A stretch of DNA of 58,375 bases, from NCBI GenBank assembly GCA_049999765.1, contig JBNGIQ010008887.1, forward strand, positions 49,787 to 108,161, in the 5' to 3' direction. The DNA is from Phaeoceros laevis (taxonomy: Eukaryota > Anthocerotophyta > Anthocerotopsida > Notothyladales). Made by a program: the position numbers and the translations under genes. Below, piece by piece: positions 21,870-34,600 of the stretch; position 1 is the stretch's first letter, and each line of letters begins with the position of its first letter. The notes under the pieces are model-generated. The model searched no databases and was not told the origin of the DNA. It was given only the letters and a program-made list of their open reading frames with translations.

Positions 21870-24136
21870 ATGGCTGCACTCGCACCCCACGCCTGGCTGC
21901 AAGGGGTTGCCGGTGGTGGCAGCTTTGGCGGCACCAGCAGCAGTTACAGCAGTTGCAGTACTCCGCGGCAAATGTCATGTGACCTAATCCTGCCGCCATG
22001 CTCCAATTTGCGCTTCGGCATGCGCATTGCCGAAGCTCGCCTCCAGGATTGCTTCCAGGACTGGGCTTCCGCTTTCGGGCCAGATGCAGGCTCGTCCAGT
22101 CACTGGGTAGCTGCCGAGGGAGGTGATCTAGGGTCCGGGTCACGGTTCAATCTTTTCTCTGGGCATGCCGTAATGGGGGACAAGAGTGGATCGGACAAGG
22201 CTTTTGCAGAGCAAGACGACCCCATTTTGGCAGACACGGGTGATGGGAGTGGAAATGCTGGAGACGGGAATTACGGGGATGGTGGCAACCCTGGAAACAG
22301 TGGGGGAGACGGGGGGCAGGGTGAGGGCCAAGGGGACGATGAAGATGCTAGTTTTGGGCCACTGCTGGACGCAGACGAAGTTCGCAGGTTAGCTCGAGGA
22401 GTGCCATTGCCCGCAGAAATGGCTAGGGTAGCTGAAACCATTGGGCTTCGCAAGCTCATTCTTCTACGGTATCTTGAACTGCAGGTGTCCTCTTGGGTCT
22501 CCTTAAAATATTGTCCAAGCACGTGATTTGATAAGGCTGAATGCTTGCTGTGCGATGTATGCTGGTAGAGAGCTTGTCACACATCACTGTGGGAAAGATC
22601 TTTGCCCTCGTCATGGTCGGGGCCCACTGGTCTTCGCAAGGACTCTGTCGGGTGCGTTTAGGGATTTTATTGAGCTCTTGACAGAGCATCAAGAGCCTGC
22701 ACGTCTTGTGATTGCGAAGAAGCCAGCTGCATTATCGTCATCGTGGATCTTGGATTGTAATGGATTTTGGATCCCGTCTGGCATTGGCACGCAGGATAGT
22801 GTATTTCTGGGGGCAGCGGTTCGAGGGAGCGCTGCGCTGAGAAACCGAATGCTAGCAGACCCGTCGTTTTTCTTCAAAATCCTTACCGAGGTACACTAAT
22901 CCTGGTGCATTCTGTGCTCCGCCGGAACCACTGTTGCAAGAGATGGATGTTGCAATGGAAGCCTCACCTAGATCAACTTGTCGTCGCAGATTGGTATAGA
23001 TTCGGCTTGTGCAACCTTTGCTGAGGTACAGAAACGTGGGAAAGATTTTTGGAACGAGTTTGAGCTCTACCTTTCAGACCTTCTTGTTGGCGTTGTGCTG
23101 GATGTTGCTCTTGTCGGTTTGCTTGCACCATACGTGCAATTCGGGGCCAGATCTTCGGGGAAAGGAGTCACCGGTGCTCTTTCTCGAGCTATCCAGGCTT
23201 TACCAAGCAGGTCAGTCTTCATAAATTTTTCATGTGAGAAAGCACTGCTTATCCCTCACACAAGCAGGCTTGTGCCCACCCACTTTTTAGTAGTCTGGTC
23301 AGTTCATAATGTTTACTGGGTCATTTTCTTTTCTCTGTGGTCTTCCTTAGTGTTTTCGAAGCTCAAAGGCCTGGGCGCAGGTTCACCATACCTCAAAGAG
23401 GCATTTCCTTTGTGTACAAGGTGGGCTGAACTTTTCAACTCATCTGGTTGCAAGTTCTTGGACATGGTTGGAACTGGCAGAGACTGTCTAACCATGGTAT
23501 TCACTCACTTGCTGTTCCTCAGGCTGGGCAGTATGGTCTGATGGGTTTTAGCTGCGGCCTTTTGGGTCAAGGAATTGCAAGCTCACTCATGACTCTCAAG
23601 CGGTATAGCCTGTCATATCTATTACCTGTCGTTTGGCAGTAGGTTTAGTGCATCATCAAGCAACATGAAGTGCTGCTGTGTGTGCTGCAAATGACCCGTT
23701 TGACGTTGTGTGTGGAACATTTGTCCATCCAGCGTTTGCCCAAATACTTCTGAGTTTGTAATGAAAGTGCATCCTTCTTGCAGCAAGTGGAGGTCAACAG
23801 ACGATGAAGAGGTGGCTGTGCCAGATATCGTTAAGACTGCTGCTGTTTGGGGTGAGCTGCAATTCTGTCATTCATGTGCGTTTAAAGCCTTAGGCGATTC
23901 TTGGACTTTCCTAACTGATCTTGCTGAGGGTTCGGGTGGCAGGTGGCTTTATGGCCTTGTCTTCAAACACCAGATACCAAATTGTGAACGGACTTGAACG
24001 AGTGGTGGAGGGCTCAGCTGTAGCACAGAGAATGCCACTGATTGCCATGGCGTTCACTGTGGGAATTCGGTTTGCAAACAACATATATGGCGGGATGCAG
24101 TTCGTAGATTGGGCTCGGTGGGCTGGGGTTCAGTAG
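21870..24136 (+). CDS. RETICULATA-related (DUF3411) plastid membrane protein
   Basis: Seven exons: 21870-22484, 22795-22890, 22990-23210, 23351-23420, 23523-23602, 23784-23851, 23943-24136; phases agree and give 447 residues. The N-terminal part is Ala/Ser-rich and suits a chloroplast transit peptide. A Gly/Asp-rich acidic linker follows at about residues 125-170 (GDGSGNAGDGNYGDGG). The conserved domain starts near ARGVPLPAEMARV and includes NRMLADPSFFFKI, CATFAEVQKRGKDFW, ELYLSDLLVGVV, SSNTRYQIVNGLERV and the end FANNIYGGMQFVDWA. These are hallmarks of the RETICULATA/LCD1 family, chloroplast-envelope proteins affecting leaf mesophyll development and possibly metabolite supply. Several hydrophobic segments lie in the domain. 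ATG 21870 is the first Met in the frame; the open frame upstream lacks one. It begins 661 bp after the aconitase stop on the same strand. Confidence 0.92.
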
Positions 24137-24390
24137 AGAAAAAATTTGATGCACAGCGCCAATGCGACTGGAGGTTTTGATGTCACGTGATTCTTATCTC
24201 AAAATTTGACATCATTTATCGATGGAAATACGTTTTACTTAACTACACCACTCTTCACCGGGTGGCCCACTGCCCCGATTGGCCCTATGTTCTAGTCCAT
24301 TGTGGACCAACTCTACCGTTTGAGCGTCGGCTGATGCTGTTGACGGTAGGACTCCGTAGGAGACGCGTGGATGAGAAAAAAGGGACAGAT

Positions 24391-24494
24391 GGAAAAGAGA
24401 GGAGAGCTACACCTAGGGGAATTTCAGCGGGTGAGCANNNNNNNNNNGGAAAAGAGAGGAGAGCTACACCTAGGGGAATTTCAGCGGGTGAGCA
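24391..24494. repeat. Identical 47-bp flanks around a 10-N gap
   Basis: Bases 24391-24437 and 24448-24494 are identical for 47 bp (beginning GGAAAAGAGAGGAGAGCTAC) and are separated only by ten N (24438-24447). This is what two overlapping contig ends look like when they are placed next to each other instead of merged. A real tandem duplication interrupted by a gap is less likely. Confidence 0.85.
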
Positions 24495-26018
24495 AAACCT
24501 GAACCATTTTAGAAGGTAAGGCCTAGCCCAAGATATTTTAATTTTACGAAGACAATGGCAGAATATAAAAAGGACCTACGAGACTCCAGTCACTACACGC
24601 CTACACAATTTATTTATTTTTTGGAGCTTTTTTAAAGTTTTTTTAGGGGAGCTCATGCTTTAACATTGGATATAACGTAAAGATATGCCCCTGCCGGCAT
24701 GCCCACTACCACTGGGCTGTGAAACACGGACTGCTCACTTAAGACTTCACCAAACCCTCGAAACTAGGCACATGGTCCCAAACCACGTGTACATCGGCCA
24801 TAAAGCCTTGGATGCCAAGACAGGCTGTTAAGCCTTTGGTTAGTGAGATAAGCAATTAGTAGGACTCTCCTCATGACCGCCTGCAGCAGGTTACACAATG
24901 GCATGACTTAAAGTCGAAAATATTGGAAAAATATTGAAGTTTCAATCGTTTACCTCCCTTCAAAATGGAGGAGCTGTGCAAGTAATGAGGAGTAGGATCA
25001 TGAGGTTGACTGACTAGGCCACCAGGGTGAGACAGAGCGTACAAGTTTTGTTCGACACTATTTTCCCTCCGGAAGATGCAGGTAAGTGTTTAAGTTTGCG
25101 ATGCTTCCCTGCAACTCTCCAAGGTTTTTTGTCACTACGCAGGAAGGCTGCCCTATTAATTATGCAACTATGCAACCATGTCACCGCAGCTCTCTATCGA
25201 ATAGTATCTCCTTCTAACTTGGTAGAAATCCGGCATTCCATTGTTCGAAAAGCTCGAGGATACATGCTTTTCTGACTTTCTGGAGAAAGTATGTTGATAG
25301 ATTTAAAACTCATTTCCGTACTTGGAAGATTGTATAATGTGAGCACGACAAAAAAAAATTATTTACCAACCGGCTTATAACACTGGCAAGAATCTCGCAC
25401 AAGAGATATTGCGTGTGATCCTAGATGAAGACATTGGATGTATAACATTTGACGCAGCTTTCCTTGGCCTCGGACCCTTTGAAGAAAAGACTATAGTGTT
25501 TACCAACCAGGCAGATGGTGATAAAGGCAAGGGATGATCTTTTTTTGGAACGTTCGATTTTACTTCTCGAGGCATATAGCCCGAACCCGTTACACTAGGA
25601 GATCCTGATCCCAACAGGATTTTTCCATTTGTTCCGAGATCTCTGCCCGTACAAAGTCTCGTAACTACAAGTAACCACTTCACGACTTACTCCGTGGCGG
25701 ATATCAGCGGCTACCTAATCTTCCCTAGAGAAAACCTCTTTTTATGCACGAGGAAGCCTTTTTCCGCTACAAGCTGTCGAGACCATATATCTGCGCTTCC
25801 AAACTAATGTTGAGAAATTAAGAGGCCTGGGGCCTCGGGCCGTGCGTGGATCGAATCCGAGGCTTTTCTAAACAAAACAAAATTAAAGATCGGTTTAGAA
25901 ACTCTATGAAGGACACAAGTCTAGATGCACTAATGCGAGTTGCTATTGAGGGTCATCTAATATGAAGAATTATAAATTCACTCAAGCAATAACGATACAG
26001 AAGCAAGGTGCAAAAATT

Positions 26019-26118
26019 NNNNNNNNNNNNNNNNNNNNNNNNNNNNNNNNNNNNNNNNNNNNNNNNNNNNNNNNNNNNNNNNNNNNNNNNNNNNNNNNNN
26101 NNNNNNNNNNNNNNNNNN
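26019..26118. other. Assembly gap (100 N)
   Basis: A placeholder gap in intergenic DNA; the flanks show no gene cut by it. Confidence 0.95.
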
Positions 26119-27418
26119 CGTGTGAACTCTTCGGGGTTGCTTAGTCGAAAACCCTACGAGGATAGGTCGACGAAAGGGAGGAGTTTTGTGCCCATTTTGG
26201 TGGATGTGCATTATCAGCTAACATTGCGGGCACGTCCTGTGGCAAAAGTGGAAAGAACGGAGTGCCGGCGGATGCAAGGCTGTTATCTTGGCGGTGGCAG
26301 TAGGTGCACTGTTCCCTGTCTGCCACGCATGTTTCACCTTTGGTTGACTGCTAAGCGCCTTTCTGCGACGTGACGCGTTGCATCTGCTCGTTTATACCTG
26401 ACACGCGTCTGTCGGCGGCAGCCGCACCCACGCTCTCCCCCGCCTCGGGGTTAACTCCCTGCGTGGTTGGGGTCAGTACCGGTTACCGATGGCGGGGTCC
26501 GCCTCCTCCTCCTCCTGCTCTTTGCCTCGCCTGCGATCCGTGCGCTTTTCGGAGACGGATCTTTGGCAGGCGTCCTGGACTCCTGGAGCGGTAAGGACTG
26601 TGACCGCGTGCGGGATAATTGTTGTGGCGGCCGGCTGAGGCTGGGGGAGAGGATTGGCGGTCAAGTGGCGTGATCTTCATTCCGTGGTGAGCTGATTGAA
26701 GTGGCCAGGCGGGTGATCGGGAGGCTCGGATGGCGAGGCTTTCGAAGACTTTGCTAGTGGAAGCGCGAGGACGTTACCGAGCGGCTGAATTCTGCTGGCA
26801 GGAGGCGGACAACGTGGGCATCGGCAGCATGAACCTTTTTGAGGTTGATGGAATTGGTGCCGGGATTTAATCAGGGGAGGCGCAAGTTGTAGTAGATGTG
26901 GATATGGCTGGTGGCGTCCTCTAGCTGTGGCATTCTTCATCAGCCAGTTCTTCTGGTAGTTGTTGTTGGTTAGTAGTTACCTCAGGGCAGGGGAACCAAG
27001 AGGTGGCTGGGATCTTTTTGCTTACGAGGAAGGGCACCGAGTTGCTGAATTGGCAGCGGATTGGTAAGCATTTTCGAGGAATTCGAGGACGGAGAGGGAT
27101 CTTTTCCTAAAATTTTTCTTTTTAAGCAGATCCCAGATCTTACTTGGTCCGCCTTGCGACGCCGTGACCACTTCGGCTTTCCCTTTGCTGATTGCATGAA
27201 TGCTGCTTGCCTTTTGCAAGTAGAAGGTGAAGGCGGTTCTAGTTCTTCCATCCTGGCAATTTTCGGTCTGCGGTCCTGTGATCTCAGCATCGGAGCGTGC
27301 TGAATTGAAAGGTGGATCTTGTTTTCAGGTTTTTTAACCGTTGAGCTGCTCAGCGGCTCTTAGGAAGTCCTGTGTTCAGGCACAGGCGCGGCTGGTTGCA
27401 TCAGGAGCTGTGGGTGCC

Positions 27419-28465
27419 ATGGCGGTGACACATGCAGATTTGGAAAGAAATCCCAGCAAAGGCTTGCTGGGAGGTAGGAAAGGGACGATGGTCATGATTT
27501 TGTGCACACTTCTGGGGCTAGTTGCTTTTGTGCTTTGCCTGGTTGCTGAAACCACCAGATCACAGGTAAACTCTTTTGTTGCCCAGGTATTTTGCTAGTC
27601 ATACTATGAAGCATTTCATTCTCATGTTGATTCTTTGTGCGCACCTTTGTAGTTTTCACTCCATTTATTTGGTGTTGGAAAGCATTCTGATTTTGGAGCT
27701 GCAGGTGCAGTGGGAGTACGTCGTCCCTTCTGGAGACAATGCGCAGGTTCTGTTCATGTGTTTATACACGAATAATGGGTCCTCCCCACTGGGCTGTGCT
27801 GCCGGAGCACTAGTTGCTGTGGTTGTCGCTCTTGCTGTTGGCCAAACCTTTATGGGAATTGCTTTGTGCCACCCACCCACGCGGGATACCCTTCGATCTG
27901 CATCCCCCTTGGTCAGGAGCTCGCTGTCAGCTGCATCACTGCGTTGGCAAGCTGCAGGATTCTTCGTCATGTCTTGGTGAGCACCTCTACAGCTCATCCT
28001 CGTTCGCATGTTGGAATAAGATTATGCTCCGTTTGGAAAGGCAAGGTGAAGAACTGACTCTGGTGATGCAGGATAAGCTTTGCCGTTACGGCAGTGCTGT
28101 TGCTCATTGGAATAACTGTTGAGGCTGATCATCTTCAAGACCTTGGACAGCCGCATTCCCAGTGCTTAGTAGTCAGGCAAGGCCTATTTGCAGCTGCTGG
28201 GGTGTTTGCTCTCGCCTCAAGTTCGTTGGGGGTGGCATTCTACATCGCTGCCATGAACACCTTAAGATTAGAAATCAGCAGCGGAGACCAAGTCCGCTTA
28301 GAGCTCTACCCAAGACAACAGTCTTTCTCTGGCCCGGAACCCACCATCTTAGTGTTAGTACATGAGACAACCACCGACCCAGCTCCCATACCCCCCCATG
28401 CTCCTCAACCTGATTCCCATGCTCCGTTGGATATTCAGAAGCTTGAGAATGTTAAGCTAGTGTAA
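27419..28465 (+). CDS. DUF1218 family membrane protein
   Basis: Three exons (27419-27565, 27705-27976, 28072-28465) in matching phase encode 270 residues. The start is an ATG in good context (GCCATGG). Four hydrophobic segments are visible: MVMILCTLLGLVAFVLCLV, the region around AAGALVAVVVALAVGQTFM, ISFAVTAVLLLIGITV, and GLFAAAGVFALASSSLGVAF. Conserved cysteines sit near LGCAAG and ALCHPPT. The four-TM pattern with a short lumenal/apoplastic loop after TM1 matches plant DUF1218 proteins, some of which (modifying wall lignin, vein patterning) act in cell-wall or vascular development; the role here is not known. The hydrophilic C-terminal tail is Pro/His-rich (PAPIPPHAPQPDSHAP), longer than I expect for the family. 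The intron-2 acceptor could shift by 6 bp (GTGCAG) without changing frame. It is convergent with the kinase-PP2C gene, 412 bp away. Confidence 0.85.
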
Positions 28466-28877
28466 AGGTAGTCTGCTGCAGCTAGATGGCAATTGTATGG
28501 ACGGAAAACCCCAGGTGGACGTCCTTCTTGGTCAGACAACAGGCGACGAGGACCACATCGGCTGGCAGCAGCCCGGCACTGACTTCAAAATAACGTCCCA
28601 GATCCACAAGGATTTGAGCACAGTGCCCTGGATCCTGATTCGGAAAACAATAAACTGTTACACGAAGTTCAGTAAAGTCAAGCGGTTGCGTGCACGAACA
28701 AGGGCAACCATGTCAATGGGTGCAGGTTCTGTCTGATGATACAATAGGAGGCAACCTGTACATCTGAAGTTGTTCAATCGTTCAATCGGTGAAGACGGGG
28801 ACGAAGTGAGAATAGCTTTAAGTGGCATATCAGAATCTCTGGAGTTCTCCTGCGAACTACCATGCCCTTCGCAAGGA

Positions 28878-31800
28878 TTAATAGATCCGTTCAATTGTCG
28901 AAACAGGGCGCAGGAAAGCAACTATGACAGTGATGTTATCTTTACTGCCGCGCTCAACGGCTTCAGTTGCTAGCCTCTTCGCGCACATGCTGGGTTCTTT
29001 AACGGTTTCCTTTATCATGGCAATGACTTCCTCGTTTCCTATGGTCTCCCAGAGCCCATCGCTTGCCATCACCTGCCACAAATGCAGTGAAATATAGGTA
29101 CAAAACAATGGTTCCGTGATGACTTCAACAAACTACCACTCTTTCCCACTCACCAGGTACTCATCGTCAGCTGATAATGTAACCTCCTGAATCTCAGGCT
29201 CCGCCGTCACAGCTGGTTTCAAGTCATCGTCCCCAATAGAGCGAGTCACCTGAGCAACACATGGCCGACCCACCAATTACAAACATCGCCGTCTTGTGGT
29301 GACAAGCCAATTCCAGTACCTCTAATGCAGCCGCGCCAACTCGCCAAGCATCTACCCGCCACTCTACGTGACCTCCTGCTTTTACTATCCGCTCCCTTTC
29401 CACGACACAGTTCGCAGTGTGGTCCTGGAACGAACACATTTCAGATGCTACCCAAACAGGGTATCTTTTATGAATTTCGAGCCATTAGAGGTGAGGCCGA
29501 GTACCTTGCTCAGTTCAACTGCTTCACCTTTTCTACATAAAATTGTTCTGCAGTCTCCTGCATTGGCAACAAAGAGCTTGTCGTTTATCAACAGAGCAGT
29601 AGCAGCTGTACAACCGGGATGCCAGTCTTTGCCGCCCCCTTTCCTGAGCTGTCTTTGGGAGTCAAGCTCACGACGAAATGATATGTCGGTCTCGACAAAT
29701 GCTGTCGATAGTGCCTCTGCTGGGCTGAAAGAGTAACAGTGTCATGAGAAAAACGGATCAGTAGCTTCAAACAACCTTTCCAATCCAACAAGTTTACCAC
29801 ATTGTTAACACATACCTCGGAGCTGTTGAAGCTGTTGACAAGTGGTAGGGAATCGCTGAGACAGCAAACTCAGCAGCTTCAGAGCCTGGAAAGTAGGAGC
29901 TCAGATAAGAAGCAAGCAGGTGGGGACCTATCCTGTATTGACAGCATCTACTATTGGACTGCACCTAAGCAATTACCTCTGTGGCCGTCAAAGACCCCAA
30001 ATAAATGCACATGGTCTTCTCCCTTGAAACAGGTCAATAAAAAGTTCGTGTCTTCCATTGTCGCCCTACCACCTTGTGCAGAGAAAACTCCAGCAGACAA
30101 TGTAGGAGAGTATTCTCTCGTTGATCCAAGGAACCAGCCTGGACCTGTGTGCTCTCGTGTCTCTGACCTTCTTCCAAGAGTACAGGCTGACCAGTCAAAA
30201 CCCGATTCAACATCCAGGAAGTTTAGTTGGTTCGAAGAACCTCCCGAAACTGTTCTGGCATATTCCTCCTGCCCTGCCTCCTGACTCGGTTTGTTTGAAA
30301 TACGAGTCAGCTGTTCCACAATATCATCAAAAGAGGGCCTGTCTGATGGAGTATTGCTCCAGCATTGTTCTATCAATGAGCTAAGAATCGGTGGAGCAGC
30401 AACTTCACAACCCGCTAGAGTAGGCCGTAGCTCTCCTGACGACACTGCAGCTGACAGTTGCTGCTCGGTGTAATTCATTTCCAGCACTGTGTGAGCCTGT
30501 CAACCATCCGATCGTGTAATGTTGGGTCTGCACTCAGGGAAAAAAAAAGTGTATAAACCATAACAGCACCGTCCAGACTGACCTGAGCTTCAGTTCTGCG
30601 GTCAGTGTATGGAACAACACCTGTTATCAGCTCGCTGCACCATAACAAGGAGACAGTTAGAGTCCATGCTAGAACAGAGATCACAGAGCCACACCAAAAG
30701 CTCATATTTTTCCAAAGGTATGCCATAAGCATAGCAAACCGCACGCAAAGTCACAGACTCACTTGATAGTGATTGCAAACGCATAGACATCAGATTTTTC
30801 GCTCTGCACTTCCTTCTTTAAAATTTCAGGGGCCATGTAGAGCAAAGTGCCGACCATGTTTTTCTTGTGGAAACCTCCAGTTGGCTTACCACTTGACTTC
30901 CAGTTTTGAACACTAGGCTTCACAAGGTCTTTGACATACGTTGCAAGGCCAAAGTCTGAAAGGTGAGCTCCCCAGCTGGCATCAAGCTGCATTTGCAAAC
31001 AAGTAAAATCTCTAAAAACAAAAACCTGATCTGCTTATTTCTGGTCATGTTGCCGTTCATCTACTGCAAACGGACTGCTCAGTAAAGTACCAGAATGTTT
31101 GATGGCTTGACGTCCCTGTGCACGACTCCCTGTTTATGGAGATACTGTAGAGCAGTTGCTGCAAACAAGTGTCCTTCATTAGTTTCTTATGTATGTGAAA
31201 TAAACAGACTTCAAATAGCAAATGGTATCAATAAGGACAAACAGGACAAAATGGACAATGCAGGTCAAGTTTTAGCAATCAGACCTAGCTGCAAGGCTAT
31301 TCTCAATACTTGTTGTAGAGAAGGACGCCAATCCAAGACATGAAGAGCATGGGACAGGTTGCCATTCTCATAGAGGGAAAACAAGAAGAGATATTCGGGA
31401 GGGTGAGCCCGGGCAGCAACTAACGAGGCAATGTTGGGGTGCTTCAAACCGCTGCAATGCACGGTAAACAAACTGTGAACTTGGAAACGAACAACGCGAA
31501 CAGCATGTGAGAAATTGCAAAAAGCAATCCACAGTCTGCATATCTGGAAGACTGAAAGAGGATAGAGATAACAACTGTTCAGTACCTCAATAGCTGCAAC
31601 TCTTGGTGAAACCGATCAAGGTCATCTGCAGTCGACAGCCTTGGCTTCTTTGCCGCTACGCCCACTCCACGGAGAGTTGCAGCATAGACGATGCTCTCAG
31701 CACCTGTGTTCAGCACAAGCTGCACTTGAAGTTCACAGTTTCGTTGATTAAACCTGCTAGGGACTTGAGACAGTCGACTTTCACCACTCACCTCTTGCTA

Positions 31801-31948
31801 TTTCTCTTCCTAATTGGACATCCACCTTTGAAAGAGAGAGGGTAATACTGTCACTGTGACAGCAACCTCGAACACATGTGCTGTTGGAAGGATGCTCTGG
31901 TTTAGCTGGAGCTGGCGCAGAACTATCTGCTGCGGCAAGCTCGCCCAT
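28878..31948 (-). CDS. Bifunctional protein kinase / protein phosphatase 2C fusion (At2g40860-like)
   Basis: Twelve exons on the minus strand: 31948-31792, 31703-31586, 31451-31285, 31158-31091, 30986-30763, 30634-30583, 30496-29977, 29885-29816, 29724-29505, 29424-29320, 29249-29154, 29072-28878. Phases agree and give 663 residues, close to the Arabidopsis protein. Residues about 45-330 are a kinase: VAAKKPRL (ATP lysine), HRDVKPSN catalytic loop near 165, DFGLA near 181, MAPE, and SDVYAFAI. The glycine loop is weak (GREIARGAES), with only two of the usual glycines. Residues about 395-655 are a PP2[17 protein letters not shown]-like metal site, GDCR, GDDDLKP, MASDGLW and SKDNITVIV, so the metal-binding aspartates are present. 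One chain thus carries opposing activities. The two domains share exon 7, which runs from the kinase C-lobe into the PP2C motif, so the fusion lies within one exon rather than being an annotation artefact. Confidence 0.93.
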
Positions 31949-34600
31949 TGTTGCACCAAACCTGAATACCAAACAACAAAGCCACTTCAGCACAATTGTT
32001 GCTGCAGTCCTCCTCTTCCTTCGCAGAGTCGTCGTTCCGTCACATTGTAATTCAGATGATAAAACTACACTCCAAATTCCAAGGCACAACCCCGGAAGTC
32101 CATTTTGAAGCGTGAGATCTCAAATTGAAGCTTCGAATAAATCAGAAACCACCAAGAATGGGAATATGGTCCAACCTTAGACAATGCAGATCAGCCAGAT
32201 CAAAAGCAGATGGCGAGCCGTGCAAAGGGCCCCGACCACCCAACACAGCGTTTCTCGATCTTTCGGCTAACACTATCAGGCACCTGATCCAAGCTGCTAG
32301 CTCGGACTATTCCATCCGATCGGGACAGCAACTGAGAGGGCAGTAGATCCACAATTGCGAGGCAAATTTTGGTTGCGTGCAGTTTTAAGTTGGTACGGGC
32401 GGCCTGAGCCCACCTTTTACTGCTGATCTGCAGCATGATCTCACTCTCGACTCTCGGGCATTGATCATTTTTCTCGATACCAGGCACACACGTGATGCGT
32501 GCGGCGTGCACAACGTGAGCCATGTGGTTCAGACCGTCGCAAAACTCCGGTCCTCAGCATGTTAGGTCAGAGCAGACCTTCGAAGGCATAAACGCATTAT
32601 TCATTCGGGGCCACTTACAAGTGTCCTTAGTCCGAACTCCGAAGTTCTTGTAGACTATAGAAGTTTTGATATCTGTGTTGCACAGTTAGGCGATGGGAAT
32701 GTACGTCTGGGTTCAACTTCCAAGAACACTTGGCAATGGCAACTCCGAGCCTAACAGATTACTCACTCTGCTGGTCAAAACCTTTTTCTTACAAGCCCAG
32801 AATCAGAGGGATGCCAGGAGCAAGAACAGGGGCAGGGGTTTCTTTCTTCGAATCTCCATAGCACGTCCCATCCTTTCCACTAATTTATCTATCAGAACAG
32901 CTCGCTAAGCAAGTCCCTAAAACCTCCATCACCTCAAATGCCATGGGAAAGAAAGAACTTGCACGAGCCTTGGCTCGCTCAGGTGAGCATGGAGGAATCC
33001 GGAGGCAAACTTCAGAAACAGCCAGTTTGACAAACAAGGAGCAAACACACACAAAGTACGAACCTGTGATGGATCGTTCTCTCGGAACAAAGACTCTGCA
33101 GGACACGACGAGCTCAAGGGATTGCCTTGCTAAGCATGGCAGTATCGGAGAACCTTTCAACACACAGTCACATCTCTTCATGCCGAAATCTATGGTCCTT
33201 GCAAGTTTCAACCTTGAGCGCCGGAAAGGAAAGAAAGAAGGCGGGGTTTCCGACGTGCTTGCCGCTACCTGCCTGCCGCCGTCACAACACGGACGACGTC
33301 CCTGCCTCGGGTACCGGCCGGGGACGTCCCCCGTTTACGCACGCCGACCAGATCGACCAGGGTTACCACTTGGCATGCCGGGTAAAGTCCTCCTATGTGG
33401 CTGCCCGAGGAAATGCAGCAGGGAGTAGATAATTGCGTGGTCCCAGACGACAGCAAGAGATGTTTGGAAAGCCAATTTCGATCTCCAGAATTAGGTGAGC
33501 CGCGAGCCTATGGAAAAGATGTAATGTGGGGAATGCCGGTATTAATAGCAGCGCTTGCATCGGGAATGGAAATGGGGCAGGAAGAACATTTGAATTGAAT
33601 TTCATGCGTGGGACTGGGTCACTGGCCGGAAAATAAAGGCGTCTGCTGCCACTGGCTACTGTCGCGGATGCCGGCGGGTCTGGTCTGTGAGTGAGAGAGA
33701 AGGGGAAAGGAAGGAGCACTCTCCGCGTTGCATGCATGTCTGCCAAAGCTGCACCAGGCGCGTCCATGAGCTCGTCTCGTGCAGGGGGTGGAGGTGTGCA
33801 CTGCATCACCAGGCCCATGCTGCGCCTTTGGCTGGACGACGACCAGCAGTTTCTTCTGCTGCTGCTGCTGCCACTGCTTGTACGGGCACAGAGCCAGTGA
33901 ATCTGCGGGGCAGCCATTGCCGGTGCGGTGAGCGAGGGAAACCGGACTGGAGGGCGTGGTAAAGAGAAGGTGTGTGACTGGTTTGTCTCTGTCAGAAGGC
34001 AGGAAGTACGGCTCCAAGGCGTTTGAGCTTGCGAGGAAATGTCTATCCTGCTGGTTTAGTAGGAGGAGCATTGATGCAGTGCTGCGAGGTCACGGGTGTG
34101 TCGAGTACCGGGTCACGGCTGTCCTGCCCGATGCGCCGTTGGTTGCCATACTGTGCGCTGGGGTTTTTTTGTCCTGTGTCAGATGCCATTATCCTTCAGC
34201 CGAAACAGTGAGGCGCGGTTTCGCCGGCGCAGGCCGTGGCTTCCACTACTGTGCTGGAGACGATGAGGTGAGCTTCAACGTGGCTGAACTGGAGCTTCAG
34301 CTGGATCTTAGGTGATGGAATTTGTGAGGGAGATTGTGACGCATGAGGAAAGCAAGGATGGAGTCTTCTCTGCCTGGGCAAGGCCTTGACCTCTGTGGAT
34401 CAAGGGCTCTGCAGATTCGTTTTCCTGCGTGTCTCCAAGCATTCAGGGCGGCCAGGCAATTTGGAGGCTGGTAGACAGCTCAGGCGCTGCCAAGAGTCCG
34501 CGTGTGGGAGCATTTTTCGGGTTGAAACTGTCAAGCATTATACCCGTGTTGCCGAGGGTGTCTCTCTTTATGGAGCAGATGTAGCTCCGACAAAGGCAGA
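31949..34600. other. Divergent intergenic region between kinase-PP2C and XLG genes
   Basis: Roughly 2.65 kb with only short open frames lacking recognisable products. It must hold the promoters and 5' UTRs of both flanking genes, which diverge. No clear regulatory box was identified by eye. Confidence 0.5.

Larger units (their letters stand above)
24137..27418. other. Intergenic region with two gaps
   Basis: No protein gene was recognised in about 3.3 kb. The region contains a 10-N gap with duplicated flanks (24391-24494) and a 100-N gap (26019-26118). The part from about 26400 to 27418 is GC-rich and probably includes the promoter and 5' UTR of the DUF1218 gene. The 25.4-25.7 kb stretch has open frames on both strands but none resembles a family I know. 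Confidence 0.45.

Noticed and set aside
25375-25683. 102-codon minus-strand frame with Lys/Pro/Ser-rich sequence
   Set aside because: I could not link it to any family; composition and lack of context do not support a gene.
25840-25870. GTGGATCGAATCCGAG, resembling a tRNA T-arm
   Set aside because: No matching acceptor stem, D-arm or anticodon arm was found around it.
33393-34071. Two overlapping minus-strand frames of 150-174 codons upstream of XLG
   Set aside because: They are Ser/His/Pro-rich without motifs, overlap each other, and lie where the XLG promoter and 5' UTR are expected.
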